Assembly: GCA_947375085.1 (NCBI GenBank)
Contig: CANCEQ010000127.1
Coordinates: 1-8,949, forward strand
Direction of reading: 5' to 3'
Length of the DNA: 8,949 nt
Source of the DNA: Flavobacteriales bacterium
GTDB lineage: Bacteria > Bacteroidota > Bacteroidia > Flavobacteriales > Crocinitomicaceae
The stretch's first letter is position 1. Every line of letters starts with the position of its first letter. Shown piece after piece: positions 1 through 6,301 of the stretch. The notes below the pieces were generated by a model. The model had not been told where the DNA came from. It did no database searches and saw only the letters and a program-made list of their open reading frames with translations. Both the position numbers and the translations under genes were made by a program.

Positions 1-24
1 GGTGTATTTTCAATAAAAACTTTG

Positions 25-32
25 TACATTTG
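25..32 (+). promoter_or_regulatory. Flavobacterial -7 box of pyrE
   Basis: TACATTTG matches the Bacteroidota -7 consensus TAnnTTTG exactly and ends 4 nt before the ATG at 37. The expected -33 TTG would lie at or beyond the left edge, so it cannot be confirmed. Initiation a few bases downstream would fall at or next to the ATG, giving a leaderless or nearly leaderless mRNA. The box also rules against the in-frame TTG at 22 as a start codon, because that TTG overlaps the promoter. Confidence 0.6.
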
Positions 33-36
33 CGTT

Positions 37-684
37 ATGATTTTGAATAAGGAAAAAGCGTTAAAGGTAGCAGAATTTTTATTACAAATAAAAGCTGTAA
101 AGTTAGCACCAAATAATCCATTTACTTGGGCTTCTAGTTGGAAATCTCCAATTTATTGTGATACGAGAATAAGTTTATCGTATCCAACTATTCGTACTTT
201 CATTCGTCAGGCCTATGCTGAAGCGATTAGAGAACAGTTTGGAAAACCTGATGTTATTGCGGGAGTAGCAACTGGAGGAATACCTCAAGGAGCTCTTATT
301 GCTCAAGAATTAGGAGTTCCTTTTATCTATGTAAGAAGTGCTGCAAAAGGTCACGGAATGGGTAATCAGGTAGAAGGATATTTCGAAAAAGGTCAAAAAG
401 TTGTTGTTATAGAAGATTTAATTTCTACTGGAGGCAGCAGTTTAAAAGCAATCGATGCTTTAAAAGATGCTGGACTAGAAATTAAAGGTTTGATTGCAGT
501 ATTTACTTACGGTTTCAGTATGGCTGAAAAAGCATTTAAAAAAGCAGAAGTTCCTTTCTTAACTTTGACAAGTTATGATGTTTTAATCAAACAAGCTTTA
601 CAACAAGAATATATTCAAGAAAGTGATTTAGCATCATTAAAAGAATGGAAGAAAAATCCTGACACTTGGAAAATTGAAGAATAA
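37..684 (+). CDS. pyrE: Orotate phosphoribosyltransferase
   Basis: This enzyme transfers the ribose phosphate of PRPP to orotate, giving orotidine 5'-phosphate in cytosolic de novo pyrimidine synthesis. The 215-residue length from ATG 37 is normal for the family. Residues 122-135 (VVVIEDLISTGGSS) are the PRPP-binding loop of type I phosphoribosyltransferases, with the Glu-Asp pair at 126-127. Residues 100-107 (VR..AKGHG region: Arg100, Lys104, His106) form the flexible catalytic loop of OPRTases, which works across a dimer. The segment around 76-83 (GVATGGIP) is also typical. An in-frame TTG at 22 would add five residues, but it overlaps the probable -7 box, so the ATG is preferred. The next gene starts 2 nt after the stop, so the two are probably cotranscribed. 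The reading frame is intact. Confidence 0.96.
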   Translation: MILNKEKALKVAEFLLQIKAVKLAPNNPFTWASSWKSPIYCDTRISLSYPTIRTFIRQAYAEAIREQFGKPDVIAGVATGGIPQGALIAQELGVPFIYVRSAAKGHGMGNQVEGYFEKGQKVVVIEDLISTGGSSLKAIDALKDAGLEIKGLIAVFTYGFSMAEKAFKKAEVPFLTLTSYDVLIKQALQQEYIQESDLASLKEWKKNPDTWKIEE

Positions 685-686
685 GA

Positions 687-1085
687 ATGATAATTGAAAG
701 CACAAAAGTAGATGTTAATGCAAGTCAAGAAGAGATTTTCAACTTTTTGATAAATTCAAATAACATTATTCATCTTCTTCCTCAAGATAAAATTTCTGAT
801 TGGCAATCAACTGATAATGAATGTTCTTTTAAAGCACAAGGTGGATTTAAAATCTCCCTTATTCAAGATGGTTCAGAAGATAAAAGTAAAGTTTTTATGA
901 AATCAGGAGAAAAATCTCCTTTTCCTTTTAAATTGACTTTATTCATCAACGAAACTAATGGAAAATCAAACGGACACATTGAATTTAATGGAGATGTAAA
1001 TATGTTCTTGAGAAAGATGGTTGAAAAACCATTGACAGGATTGTTCAACCATATGGCTGAAAAAATTCAAGAAAGATTTGCTTAA
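687..1085 (+). CDS. SRPBCC (START-like) superfamily protein, function unknown
   Basis: A small soluble protein of 132 residues with no signal peptide or membrane segment. Its layout is that of a minimal SRPBCC/START-like helix-grip fold. A first strand with the typical opening (residues 2-20, ...VNASQEEIFNFL) leads into a helix. Polar beta-strands follow at about 42-108, with the middle segment at about 77-88 containing PFPFKLTLFI. A long C-terminal helix (about 109-131, containing KPLTGLFNHMAEKIQ) would close the ligand cavity. SRPBCC proteins bind hydrophobic ligands or act as cyclases and carriers, but nothing here identifies the ligand. The 2-nt gap to pyrE implies cotranscription and possibly translational coupling. 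The gene converges on birA, with only 2 nt between the stop codons. The fold call is by pattern and moderately firm; the function is open. Confidence 0.75.
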   Translation: MIIESTKVDVNASQEEIFNFLINSNNIIHLLPQDKISDWQSTDNECSFKAQGGFKISLIQDGSEDKSKVFMKSGEKSPFPFKLTLFINETNGKSNGHIEFNGDVNMFLRKMVEKPLTGLFNHMAEKIQERFA

Positions 1086-1087
1086 GA

Positions 1088-1816
1088 TTAAATTTTAAAC
1101 GAAATTTCTTTTAAATCATATTGTATTAACTCGTCTTTTTTTTGTATTATCAAGAACCCAGTTGGAGACACACCTTTGATACATCCTCTAAATTCACCAG
1201 ATTGATCTGTAAAATCAGCTTCTTTATTCAATAGCCATAATTTACTCAAATAAAGCTCATTAATCTTCTCAAATTGATTTGTTTGGATCAAATCCCAGCC
1301 AACGTTAATTTCATTTATTAATGAAAAAACAACTGATTGAATAGGTATAAATTCACCTCTTTCAAGCTTTAAACTTGTCGCTTTCAAATTATTAAAATCT
1401 ATTTGATTAATATTCAAACCAATACCAACTATAGAACCATTTAAAAATGAACCTTTAATTTGATTTTCTATTAAGATTCCTCCAATTTTTCTCCCTTTAA
1501 TGTAAATATCATTTGGCCATTTTATATCCGCTTCAATCCCAAATTTTGAAATTAAGTTAGCAACTGCAACAGAAATAATTTGAGTTAAAATAAATTGATC
1601 TTTTACTGACATTATAGCAGTATCTACAAACATTGAAAAGATTAAGTTTTCTCCTGCGTTAGAATCCCAAGTAGCGCCTCTTTGACCTCTTCCCTTCGTC
1701 TGCTCATCTGCCAATATTACCGTTCCATGTTCAATTTTACCTTCAGATAGTAAATTGGCAACATAATTGTTCGTAGAGTCAACACATTCAATTTGAATAA
1801 TTTTTCTTCCAAGCAT
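1088..1816 (-). CDS. birA: Monofunctional biotin-[acetyl-CoA-carboxylase] ligase
   Basis: This enzyme activates biotin with ATP to biotinyl-5'-AMP and transfers biotin to the acceptor lysine of carboxylase carrier domains. The 242-residue protein begins directly at the catalytic domain (ECVDSTN at 10-16). It lacks the N-terminal winged-helix DNA-binding domain of E. coli BirA, so it is the non-repressor (group I) type. Visible motifs are GRGQRG at 42-47 (the biotinyl-AMP binding loop, GRGRRG in E. coli), KWPND at 99-103 containing the key lysine, KIGGIL at 110-115, and GIGLNIN at 131-137. The remaining C-terminal part (about 190-242) corresponds to the small SH3-like domain. ATG 1816 fits the family start. 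The gene is divergent from rsfS across an 82-bp spacer and convergent with the SRPBCC gene. Weak TAnnTTTA boxes lie upstream on this strand, but I could not assign a firm promoter. Confidence 0.93.
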   Translation of the reverse strand: MLGRKIIQIECVDSTNNYVANLLSEGKIEHGTVILADEQTKGRGQRGATWDSNAGENLIFSMFVDTAIMSVKDQFILTQIISVAVANLISKFGIEADIKWPNDIYIKGRKIGGILIENQIKGSFLNGSIVGIGLNINQIDFNNLKATSLKLERGEFIPIQSVVFSLINEINVGWDLIQTNQFEKINELYLSKLWLLNKEADFTDQSGEFRGCIKGVSPTGFLIIQKKDELIQYDLKEISFKI

Positions 1817-1832
1817 TTAACAATAATTGAGA

Positions 1833-1848
1833 TTTAAAACGTTTTAAA
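1833..1848. promoter_or_regulatory. 16-bp perfect palindrome, candidate operator
   Basis: TTTAAAACGTTTTAAA is a perfect inverted repeat without a spacer. It lies in the birA/rsfS divergent spacer, directly before the TTG at 1850-1852 that serves as the -33 element of the rsfS promoter, and 17-32 nt upstream of the birA start. A perfect 16-mer palindrome is not rare in AT-rich DNA, but its placement suggests a binding site for a dimeric regulator. The local BirA lacks an HTH domain, so it is not an obvious ligand. Confidence 0.4.
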
Positions 1849-1849
1849 G

Positions 1850-1880
1850 TTGAGTAAATATAAAATTAAAGTTAGATTTG
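1850..1880 (+). promoter_or_regulatory. rsfS-ftsH promoter (TTG-N20-TAGATTTG)
   Basis: TTG at 1850-1852 is followed by a 20-nt spacer and TAGATTTG at 1873-1880. This is an exact fit to the Bacteroidota primary sigma-factor consensus TTG-N(17-23)-TAnnTTTG. Transcription would start near 1885-1888, leaving a leader of only about 11-14 nt before the ATG at 1899. The leader is A-rich and has no Shine-Dalgarno sequence. It is the best-formed promoter in the window and probably drives both rsfS and ftsH. Confidence 0.65.
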
Positions 1881-1888
1881 TAACGTTA
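1881..1888. promoter_or_regulatory. Second AACGTT-centred palindrome at the predicted start site
   Basis: TAACGTTA follows the -7 box immediately and shares the AACGTT core with the larger palindrome at 1833-1848. The centres are 44 bp apart. Together the two bracket the rsfS promoter. An 8-bp palindrome alone carries little weight; the shared core and placement are the reason to record it. Confidence 0.25.
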
Positions 1889-1898
1889 AAAAATATAG

Positions 1899-2270
1899 AT
1901 GAGTTATAAACAATCAAATTCTCAAATACTATGTGACACGATAGTAGAGGGAATGCAAGAGAATAAAGCACAAGATATCGTAATCTTAGACTTAAGAGAC
2001 ATCACTGCTGCAGTAGCAGACTTTTTCATAATTTGTTCTGGAGAATCTTCAACACAAGTTGATGGTATTGCTTCATCAGTTGTAAGACACACACGTAAAG
2101 AAATTCAAGACAGACCTTGGCATACAGAAGGTAAAGGAACTAGTGAATGGGTTTTAATTGATTATGTTAGCGTTGTTGCTCACGTTTTCTATAAAACGGC
2201 TCGTGACTTTTATGATCTAGAAGATCTTTGGGCGGATGCAAAAAGAATCAATGTTCCTAATTTGGATTAA
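1899..2270 (+). CDS. rsfS: Ribosomal silencing factor RsfS
   Basis: RsfS binds ribosomal protein uL14 on the 50S subunit and blocks joining with the 30S, lowering translation in nutrient-poor or stationary conditions. The 123-residue protein shows the whole RsfS/YbeB/Iojap domain. Residues 26-47 (ending VADFFIICSG) form the first strands. Q53-V-D-G56 and the following helix come next, and W74-H-T-E-G78 is the conserved turn. W84-V-L-I-D-Y89 with VVAHVF at 92-97 is the hallmark strand pair, and FYDLEDLWADA at 104-114 is the classical C-terminal signature. ftsH follows after 18 nt with no terminator, so the two probably share the promoter at 1850-1880. In many bacteria rsfS sits with nadD; here its partner is ftsH. 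The frame is intact and the start is unambiguous. Confidence 0.95.
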   Translation: MSYKQSNSQILCDTIVEGMQENKAQDIVILDLRDITAAVADFFIICSGESSTQVDGIASSVVRHTRKEIQDRPWHTEGKGTSEWVLIDYVSVVAHVFYKTARDFYDLEDLWADAKRINVPNLD

Positions 2271-2288
2271 TTTTCAATTAAGTAAATA

Positions 2289-4373
2289 ATGGCTGAGAAT
2301 AATAAAAAGAAAAGTCCATTTTCAATTTATTGGATTTATGGATTTATAGCAGTTGCAATTATTGGATTTCAATTACTTAGTAGTATGGAATCTACAAGTA
2401 TTGTGAAAAATCAACAAACTTTTTTCACGTTAGCTGAAAAAGGGTTTATATCACACGTTTCGATAGTAAACAAAGAAAGAGCTGATTTTAAAATTTCAAA
2501 AGACGGTCAAGAATTTGTAAAACAATCTACAAAGGGAGAACTAGCTAAACTTGCGAAAGCTTTCAACCCATCAAATTCTAGATTAAAAAATCCAGATCCA
2601 ACATTTAAAATGGAATTGATTGATGCCGGAAACTTTGAAAACAACATTGAAAAAATCAATGAAAAGTTAGCAAAAGAGCACAAACATCAAATTGCTTACG
2701 AACCTAAAACAGAAGTAGATTACTTTGGTAGTATTGTAAGTATTTTATTACCAATCGTTTTATTGGTTGCCGTTTGGATGTTTGTAATGCGTCGTATGGG
2801 CGGAGGTTCTGGCGGTGGCGGAGGTCAAATCTTCAATATCGGAAAATCAAAAGCTAAAATGTACGAAAAAGGTAAATCTACGAATAAAACGTTCAAAGAT
2901 GTTGCGGGATTACAAGAGGCTAAAATTGAAATTCAAGAGATTGTAGAGTTCTTAAAAGAACCTAAAAAATACACAGATTTAGGTGCTAAAATTCCTAAAG
3001 GAGCCTTATTGGTAGGACCTCCAGGAACAGGTAAAACATTATTAGCGAAAGCAGTTGCAGGTGAGGCACAAGTACCTTTCTTCGCTCTTTCCGGATCTGA
3101 TTTTGTAGAAATGTTTGTAGGTGTTGGAGCTTCAAGAGTAAGAGATTTATTCAAGCAAGCCAAAGAAAAAGCGCCATCGATTATTTTTATTGATGAGATT
3201 GACGCTATTGGTAGAGCAAGAGGAAAAAACAATGGTTTCGGTTCAAATGACGAAAGAGAAAACACATTAAATCAGTTATTAACTGAAATGGATGGTTTCG
3301 AAACGAACTCTGGAGTTATCATCTTAGCTGCAACTAACCGTTCTGATGTATTGGATAAAGCATTAACCCGTGCTGGACGTTTTGATCGTCAGATATATGT
3401 TGATATGCCTGATATTAATGAACGTAAAGAAATTTTTGAAGTTCATTTAAAACCGATCAAATTAGACGAAAAAATTGATGTTGACTTCTTAGCAAAACAA
3501 ACTCCTGGTTTCTCTGGAGCTGATATTGCAAATTTATGTAACGAAGCTGCATTGATTGCTGCACGTCACAAGAAAGATCACGTTGAAAAACAAGATTTCT
3601 TAGATGCAGTTGATAGAATCGTTGGAGGGTTAGAAAAGAAAAACAAAATCATCACAAAACAAGAAAAACGTTCGATTGCTTTTCACGAAGCTGGTCATGC
3701 TACAATTTCTTGGATGCTAGAATATGCAAACCCTTTAATTAAAGTTACTATTGTTCCTCGTGGAAATTCTTTAGGTGCTGCTTGGTATTTACCTGAAGAA
3801 AGAAGCATCACAACAACTGAACAAATCTTAGATGATATGTGTTCAGCATTAGGAGGAAGAGCAGCCGAGCAATTAGCATTCGGAAAAATTAGTACTGGAG
3901 CTTTAAGTGATCTTGAAAAAGTAACGAAACAAGCGTATGCAATGGTAAGTATTTACGGATTGAACGAAAGAGTTGGAAATGTATCTTTCTACGACTCTCA
4001 AGGACGTGAATCATTTACTAAACCATATTCGGATGATACTGCTAAAATGATTGATGAAGAAGTTAGTAAACTAATCGAATCTCAATACCAAAGAGCATTA
4101 TCTATACTTACTGAAAATGAAGATAAGCTTACTCAATTAGCTGAAAAATTATTAGAATCTGAAGTTATCTTCAAGGAAGATTTAATTGCCATTTTTGGAG
4201 AAAGAAAATGGGGAGTTGAAGAAACACCTTTGTTAGACATCACTGATATTAAAGATGTTAATCAAGAAGTTAAGTCGATTGATGAACCAGTAATTCCTTC
4301 ACTTGAAAGTTTAGAAAACCTTTCAGATGATACTGATGAAAAAGAAAATAAAGAAGAAGAGCAATCAAATTAA
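2289..4373 (+). CDS. ftsH: ATP-dependent zinc metalloprotease FtsH
   Basis: A membrane-anchored AAA+ protease that forms hexamers and extracts and degrades misfolded membrane proteins and short-lived cytosolic regulators. Of its 694 residues, TM1 spans about 12-30, a periplasmic domain covers about 31-145, and TM2 spans about 147-167. A glycine-rich linker (GGGSGGGGG, 171-179) follows. The AAA+ module has Walker A GPPGTGKT at 243-250, the pore-loop segment MFVGVG at 275-280, Walker B IIFIDE at 298-303, and a second region of homology with arginine fingers in GRFDR at 363-367. The protease domain has zinc ligands HEAGH at 466-470 and Asp541 (in TGALSD), with Glu467 as the catalytic base. All catalytic residues are present. 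It exceeds the 644 residues of E. coli FtsH, partly through an acidic, probably disordered tail (about 641-694). It is probably cotranscribed with rsfS and ends before a hairpin terminator. Confidence 0.98.
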   Translation: MAENNKKKSPFSIYWIYGFIAVAIIGFQLLSSMESTSIVKNQQTFFTLAEKGFISHVSIVNKERADFKISKDGQEFVKQSTKGELAKLAKAFNPSNSRLKNPDPTFKMELIDAGNFENNIEKINEKLAKEHKHQIAYEPKTEVDYFGSIVSILLPIVLLVAVWMFVMRRMGGGSGGGGGQIFNIGKSKAKMYEKGKSTNKTFKDVAGLQEAKIEIQEIVEFLKEPKKYTDLGAKIPKGALLVGPPGTGKTLLAKAVAGEAQVPFFALSGSDFVEMFVGVGASRVRDLFKQAKEKAPSIIFIDEIDAIGRARGKNNGFGSNDERENTLNQLLTEMDGFETNSGVIILAATNRSDVLDKALTRAGRFDRQIYVDMPDINERKEIFEVHLKPIKLDEKIDVDFLAKQTPGFSGADIANLCNEAALIAARHKKDHVEKQDFLDAVDRIVGGLEKKNKIITKQEKRSIAFHEAGHATISWMLEYANPLIKVTIVPRGNSLGAAWYLPEERSITTTEQILDDMCSALGGRAAEQLAFGKISTGALSDLEKVTKQAYAMVSIYGLNERVGNVSFYDSQGRESFTKPYSDDTAKMIDEEVSKLIESQYQRALSILTENEDKLTQLAEKLLESEVIFKEDLIAIFGERKWGVEETPLLDITDIKDVNQEVKSIDEPVIPSLESLENLSDDTDEKENKEEEQSN

Positions 4374-4395
4374 GGTTCTTACTTTTAACTAATAT

Positions 4396-4430
4396 GATTC
4401 CCGCTTGATCTTTGATCAGCGGGATTCTTT
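4396..4430 (+). terminator. Hairpin terminator after ftsH
   Basis: TCCCGCT (4399-4405) pairs with AGCGGGA (4418-4424), and GATC (4407-4410) pairs with GATC (4414-4417). One bulged T lies at 4406 and a TTT loop at 4411-4413, giving an 11-bp GC-containing stem. The tract behind it (TTCTTTATA) is only moderately T-rich, so termination may be partial. It separates the rsfS-ftsH unit from cdsA. The rest of the 70-bp spacer shows no convincing promoter for cdsA, so cdsA may depend partly on read-through. Confidence 0.7.
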
Positions 4431-4443
4431 ATAAAATATAATT

Positions 4444-5253
4444 ATGAATAACATTTTACTTAGAGCTTTAACTGGAAGTGTTTTTGTTGCATTAATTATT
4501 GGTGCTTTATGGTGGAATATTACAGCAACAATTGTTGTAATGTCTTTATTTTTAGTCCTTGGATTAAATGAATTTTTCAATCTTTTTAAAAATGAAAAAT
4601 CAATTCAACTATCACCATTAATTTCAATCACAAGTAATTTAGCTGTCTATGTCATTTTAATCGGAACAATGACAGAACAAATTAAAGGAGTAAATTTCGC
4701 TTTAATTTTCCCTATTCTTTTTTTAACCTTCCTAACAGAACTTTGGAGAAAAGCTAAAAATCCTTTATTGAACATAGGAATTATGTCTTTAGGTATTTTT
4801 TATTTAGTTGTTCCTTTTTTCTTTATGACAGCTTTGGGAAATATGAGCGATCATAAAAATCCATTGGTTATCGGAATGTTTTTATTAATCTGGACAAATG
4901 ATACATTCGCTTATTTATCAGGTAGATTTTTTGGTAAAACAAAATTATTTGAACGTATTTCTCCAAAAAAAACGTGGGAAGGAACAATTGGGGGAATTAT
5001 TTTCACTATCGCTGTTGCCTATCTAATTGGACTTTGGAGTTCTGATTACCCTCCAACTTTTTGGATAATTGCTGCTTTGATCATAGCTCCTTGCTCCATA
5101 TTTGGTGATTTATTAGAATCTTTATTTAAAAGAAGTTTAAACATAAAAGACTCAGGAAATATTCTACCAGGTCACGGTGGAATTTTAGATAGATTTGATG
5201 CTGCAATTTTTACAGTACCATTTTTCTACTGTTTGGTAGTTTTTTATTCTTAA
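4444..5253 (+). CDS. cdsA: Phosphatidate cytidylyltransferase (CDP-diacylglycerol synthase)
   Basis: This integral inner-membrane enzyme makes CDP-diacylglycerol from phosphatidic acid and CTP, the branch point for bacterial phospholipids. The 269-residue length is normal. Hydrophobic segments suggest about seven or eight membrane spans, for example near 8-23, 28-42, 60-76, 85-99, 112-130, 140-155, 182-197 and 205-221. The catalytic signature begins with SLFKRSLNIKDSG at 226-238 and ends with GHGGILDRFD at 243-252. It includes the conserved Lys-Asp at 235-236 and Asp249/Asp252, which with metal ions bind the pyrophosphate. A second conserved cytosolic block, with NDTFAY at 152-157, GKTKLF at 164-169 and SPKKTWEG at 173-180, is intact. 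psd follows after 25 nt in the same direction, so the two probably form a lipid-synthesis operon. There is no clear Shine-Dalgarno site, as is usual in this phylum. Confidence 0.96.
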   Translation: MNNILLRALTGSVFVALIIGALWWNITATIVVMSLFLVLGLNEFFNLFKNEKSIQLSPLISITSNLAVYVILIGTMTEQIKGVNFALIFPILFLTFLTELWRKAKNPLLNIGIMSLGIFYLVVPFFFMTALGNMSDHKNPLVIGMFLLIWTNDTFAYLSGRFFGKTKLFERISPKKTWEGTIGGIIFTIAVAYLIGLWSSDYPPTFWIIAALIIAPCSIFGDLLESLFKRSLNIKDSGNILPGHGGILDRFDAAIFTVPFFYCLVVFYS

Positions 5254-5278
5254 TTTTATACCCGATTAAAAAAATATT

Positions 5279-5944
5279 ATGAAGTTACACAGAGAAGGTT
5301 ATTTGATTATCATCATAGCGATGACTTTATTAACCGCAGTTCAATTAGGAAATTTTTATTTGTTATTATTTACAGGTTGGCAATGGTTATTTTGGTTACT
5401 AACTTTAGGAGCCTTAGTTATGGCTTATTTAGTTATTCAATTCTTTAGAATTCCAAAAATTGATTGTGTTTTCGGCGAAAACGATATTATTTGTCCTGCA
5501 GATGGTAAAGTAGTAGTAATTGAAGAAGTGGAAGAAACGGAATATTTTCACGACAAAAGAATACAAGTATCTGTATTTATGTCGCCTTTAAATGTGCATG
5601 CAAATTTTAATCCGATCTCAGGAATAATTAAATATGTTAAATACCATAAAGGTTTATTTTTAGTTGCATGGCATCCAAAAAGCAGTACTGATAATGAGCG
5701 TTCTACTGTCGTTACTCAACATGCGAATGGAAAAGAGATTTTATTTCGTCAGGTTGCAGGTGCAGTAGCTAGAAGAATCTGTTATTACGTACAACCTAAT
5801 CAAAAAGTAACAACTGGAGAAGAATATGGTTTTATCAAATTTGGTTCAAGAATCGATTTGTATTTACCGCTTGATTCTGTAATAAATGTTAAAATCGGTG
5901 ATGTTGTTAAAGGAAGAATCACAAAGATTGGAGAATTGAAATAA
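5279..5944 (+). CDS. psd: Phosphatidylserine decarboxylase, short pyruvoyl-dependent type
   Basis: Converts phosphatidylserine to phosphatidylethanolamine, the main zwitterionic membrane lipid. The 221-residue protein belongs to the short PSD-A-like class (E. coli Psd has 322). Two hydrophobic segments at about 7-31 and 36-55 anchor the N-terminus. PADG at 73-76 (Asp75) and NVHAN at 105-109 (His107) supply the residues that, with the serine, carry out self-cleavage. The cleavage site is FGS at 188-190: cutting between Gly189 and Ser190 would give a beta chain of 189 residues and an alpha chain of 32 residues whose new N-terminus is the pyruvoyl group. The C-terminal VKIGDVVKG (204-212) is a biotinyl-like end typical of the family. 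It lies 25 nt after cdsA. The intermediate enzyme, phosphatidylserine synthase, is not in the window. The start is the only ATG that keeps both membrane segments. Confidence 0.94.
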   Translation: MKLHREGYLIIIIAMTLLTAVQLGNFYLLLFTGWQWLFWLLTLGALVMAYLVIQFFRIPKIDCVFGENDIICPADGKVVVIEEVEETEYFHDKRIQVSVFMSPLNVHANFNPISGIIKYVKYHKGLFLVAWHPKSSTDNERSTVVTQHANGKEILFRQVAGAVARRICYYVQPNQKVTTGEEYGFIKFGSRIDLYLPLDSVINVKIGDVVKGRITKIGELK

Positions 5945-5959
5945 AAAATAGTATATTCG
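5928..5959 (+). promoter_or_regulatory. Probable promoter of the Cys/Lys-rich gene
   Basis: TATATTCG at 5952-5959 matches the TAnnTTTG box with one mismatch (C for T). TTG at 5928-5930, inside the end of psd, lies 21 nt upstream, within the accepted 17-23 nt spacing. Transcription would start near 5964-5966, leaving an A-rich leader of about 25 nt without a Shine-Dalgarno site. The 46-bp spacer after psd holds no terminator, so read-through from cdsA-psd is also possible. Confidence 0.4.
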
Positions 5960-5990
5960 CCTCATACAAAAACAATTAAAATAAAGCACT

Positions 5991-6281
5991 ATGAAAAAAG
6001 TATTGGTTGCCCTTACAATGATGATGTTCTTAGGTTCGATTACAGCTACAGCTTACGCGGCTGCAACTGGATCTTGCACAGTTAAATCTTGTCAACAAGA
6101 TGACAAAGACAAAAAAGAATGCAAAAAAGACAAAGGATGTTGCAAAGATAAAAAAGAGTGTTCTAAAGATAAAAAAGAAGAATGCAAAAAAGGAGATGAC
6201 AAAAAATGTTGCTCTAAAGACAAAAAAGAAGAATGTAAAAAAGGTGAAGAGAAAAAATGTTGTTCTAAAGACAAAAAATAA
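5991..6281 (+). CDS. Exported cysteine/lysine-rich repeat protein, unknown family
   Basis: I do not recognise this 96-residue protein. It opens with a clear Sec signal peptide: MKK, a hydrophobic core at 4-17, and a signal peptidase I site AYA|A after residue 23. There is no lipobox cysteine. The predicted mature part (24-96, 73 residues) contains 27 Lys, 18 Asp/Glu and 12 Cys. It has no His, Met, aromatic or Pro residue, and only one bulky aliphatic (Val31). Cysteines occur as CC pairs (50-51, 73-74, 90-91) and singly at 29, 34, 44, 57, 65 and 82. A 17-residue unit, CSKDKKEECKKG followed by two acidic residues, KK and C, repeats from 57 and 74 and partly from 91. It should be disordered unless metal-bound or disulfide-linked. 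Periplasmic metal binding or thiol buffering is a guess from composition. It has its own probable promoter and a strong terminator, so it looks like a genuine single gene. Confidence 0.8.
   Translation: MKKVLVALTMMMFLGSITATAYAAATGSCTVKSCQQDDKDKKECKKDKGCCKDKKECSKDKKEECKKGDDKKCCSKDKKEECKKGEEKKCCSKDKK
6159..6278 (+). repeat. 51-bp in-frame tandem repeat in the Cys/Lys-rich gene
   Basis: Units begin at 6159, 6210 and 6261; the third is cut after 18 coding bases by the stop codon. Units 1 and 2 are identical at 45 of 51 positions, and all six differences are at third codon positions. Four are silent and two exchange Asp for Glu. A more degenerate precursor (TGC AAA GAT AAA AAA GAG, from 6141) precedes unit 1. 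The pattern indicates duplication followed by selection on the protein sequence. Confidence 0.85.
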
Positions 6282-6301
6282 TCTTCCTTTGAAATAGAAT
6301 T

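Noticed and set aside
22..36. TTG-initiated five-residue extension of pyrE
   Set aside because: It overlaps the -7 promoter box, adds residues not expected in OPRTases, and an ATG follows at 37.
863..1048. Open frame antisense to the SRPBCC gene (61 codons)
   Set aside because: A shadow of the coding strand with no signal or motif of its own.
1855..1874. TAnnTTTA boxes on the - strand as a birA promoter
   Set aside because: Two overlapping candidates each lack the final G and neither has a TTG at the -33 distance; not distinguishable from AT-rich background.
2933..3265. Open frame antisense to ftsH (110 codons)
   Set aside because: It lies opposite the highly conserved AAA+ domain, whose codons explain it; no homology features seen.
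6100..6297. Same-strand alternative frame within the Cys/Lys-rich gene (65 codons)
   Set aside because: A Lys/Asn by-product of the A6-rich repeats; it has no signal peptide or start signals and is explained by the main frame.
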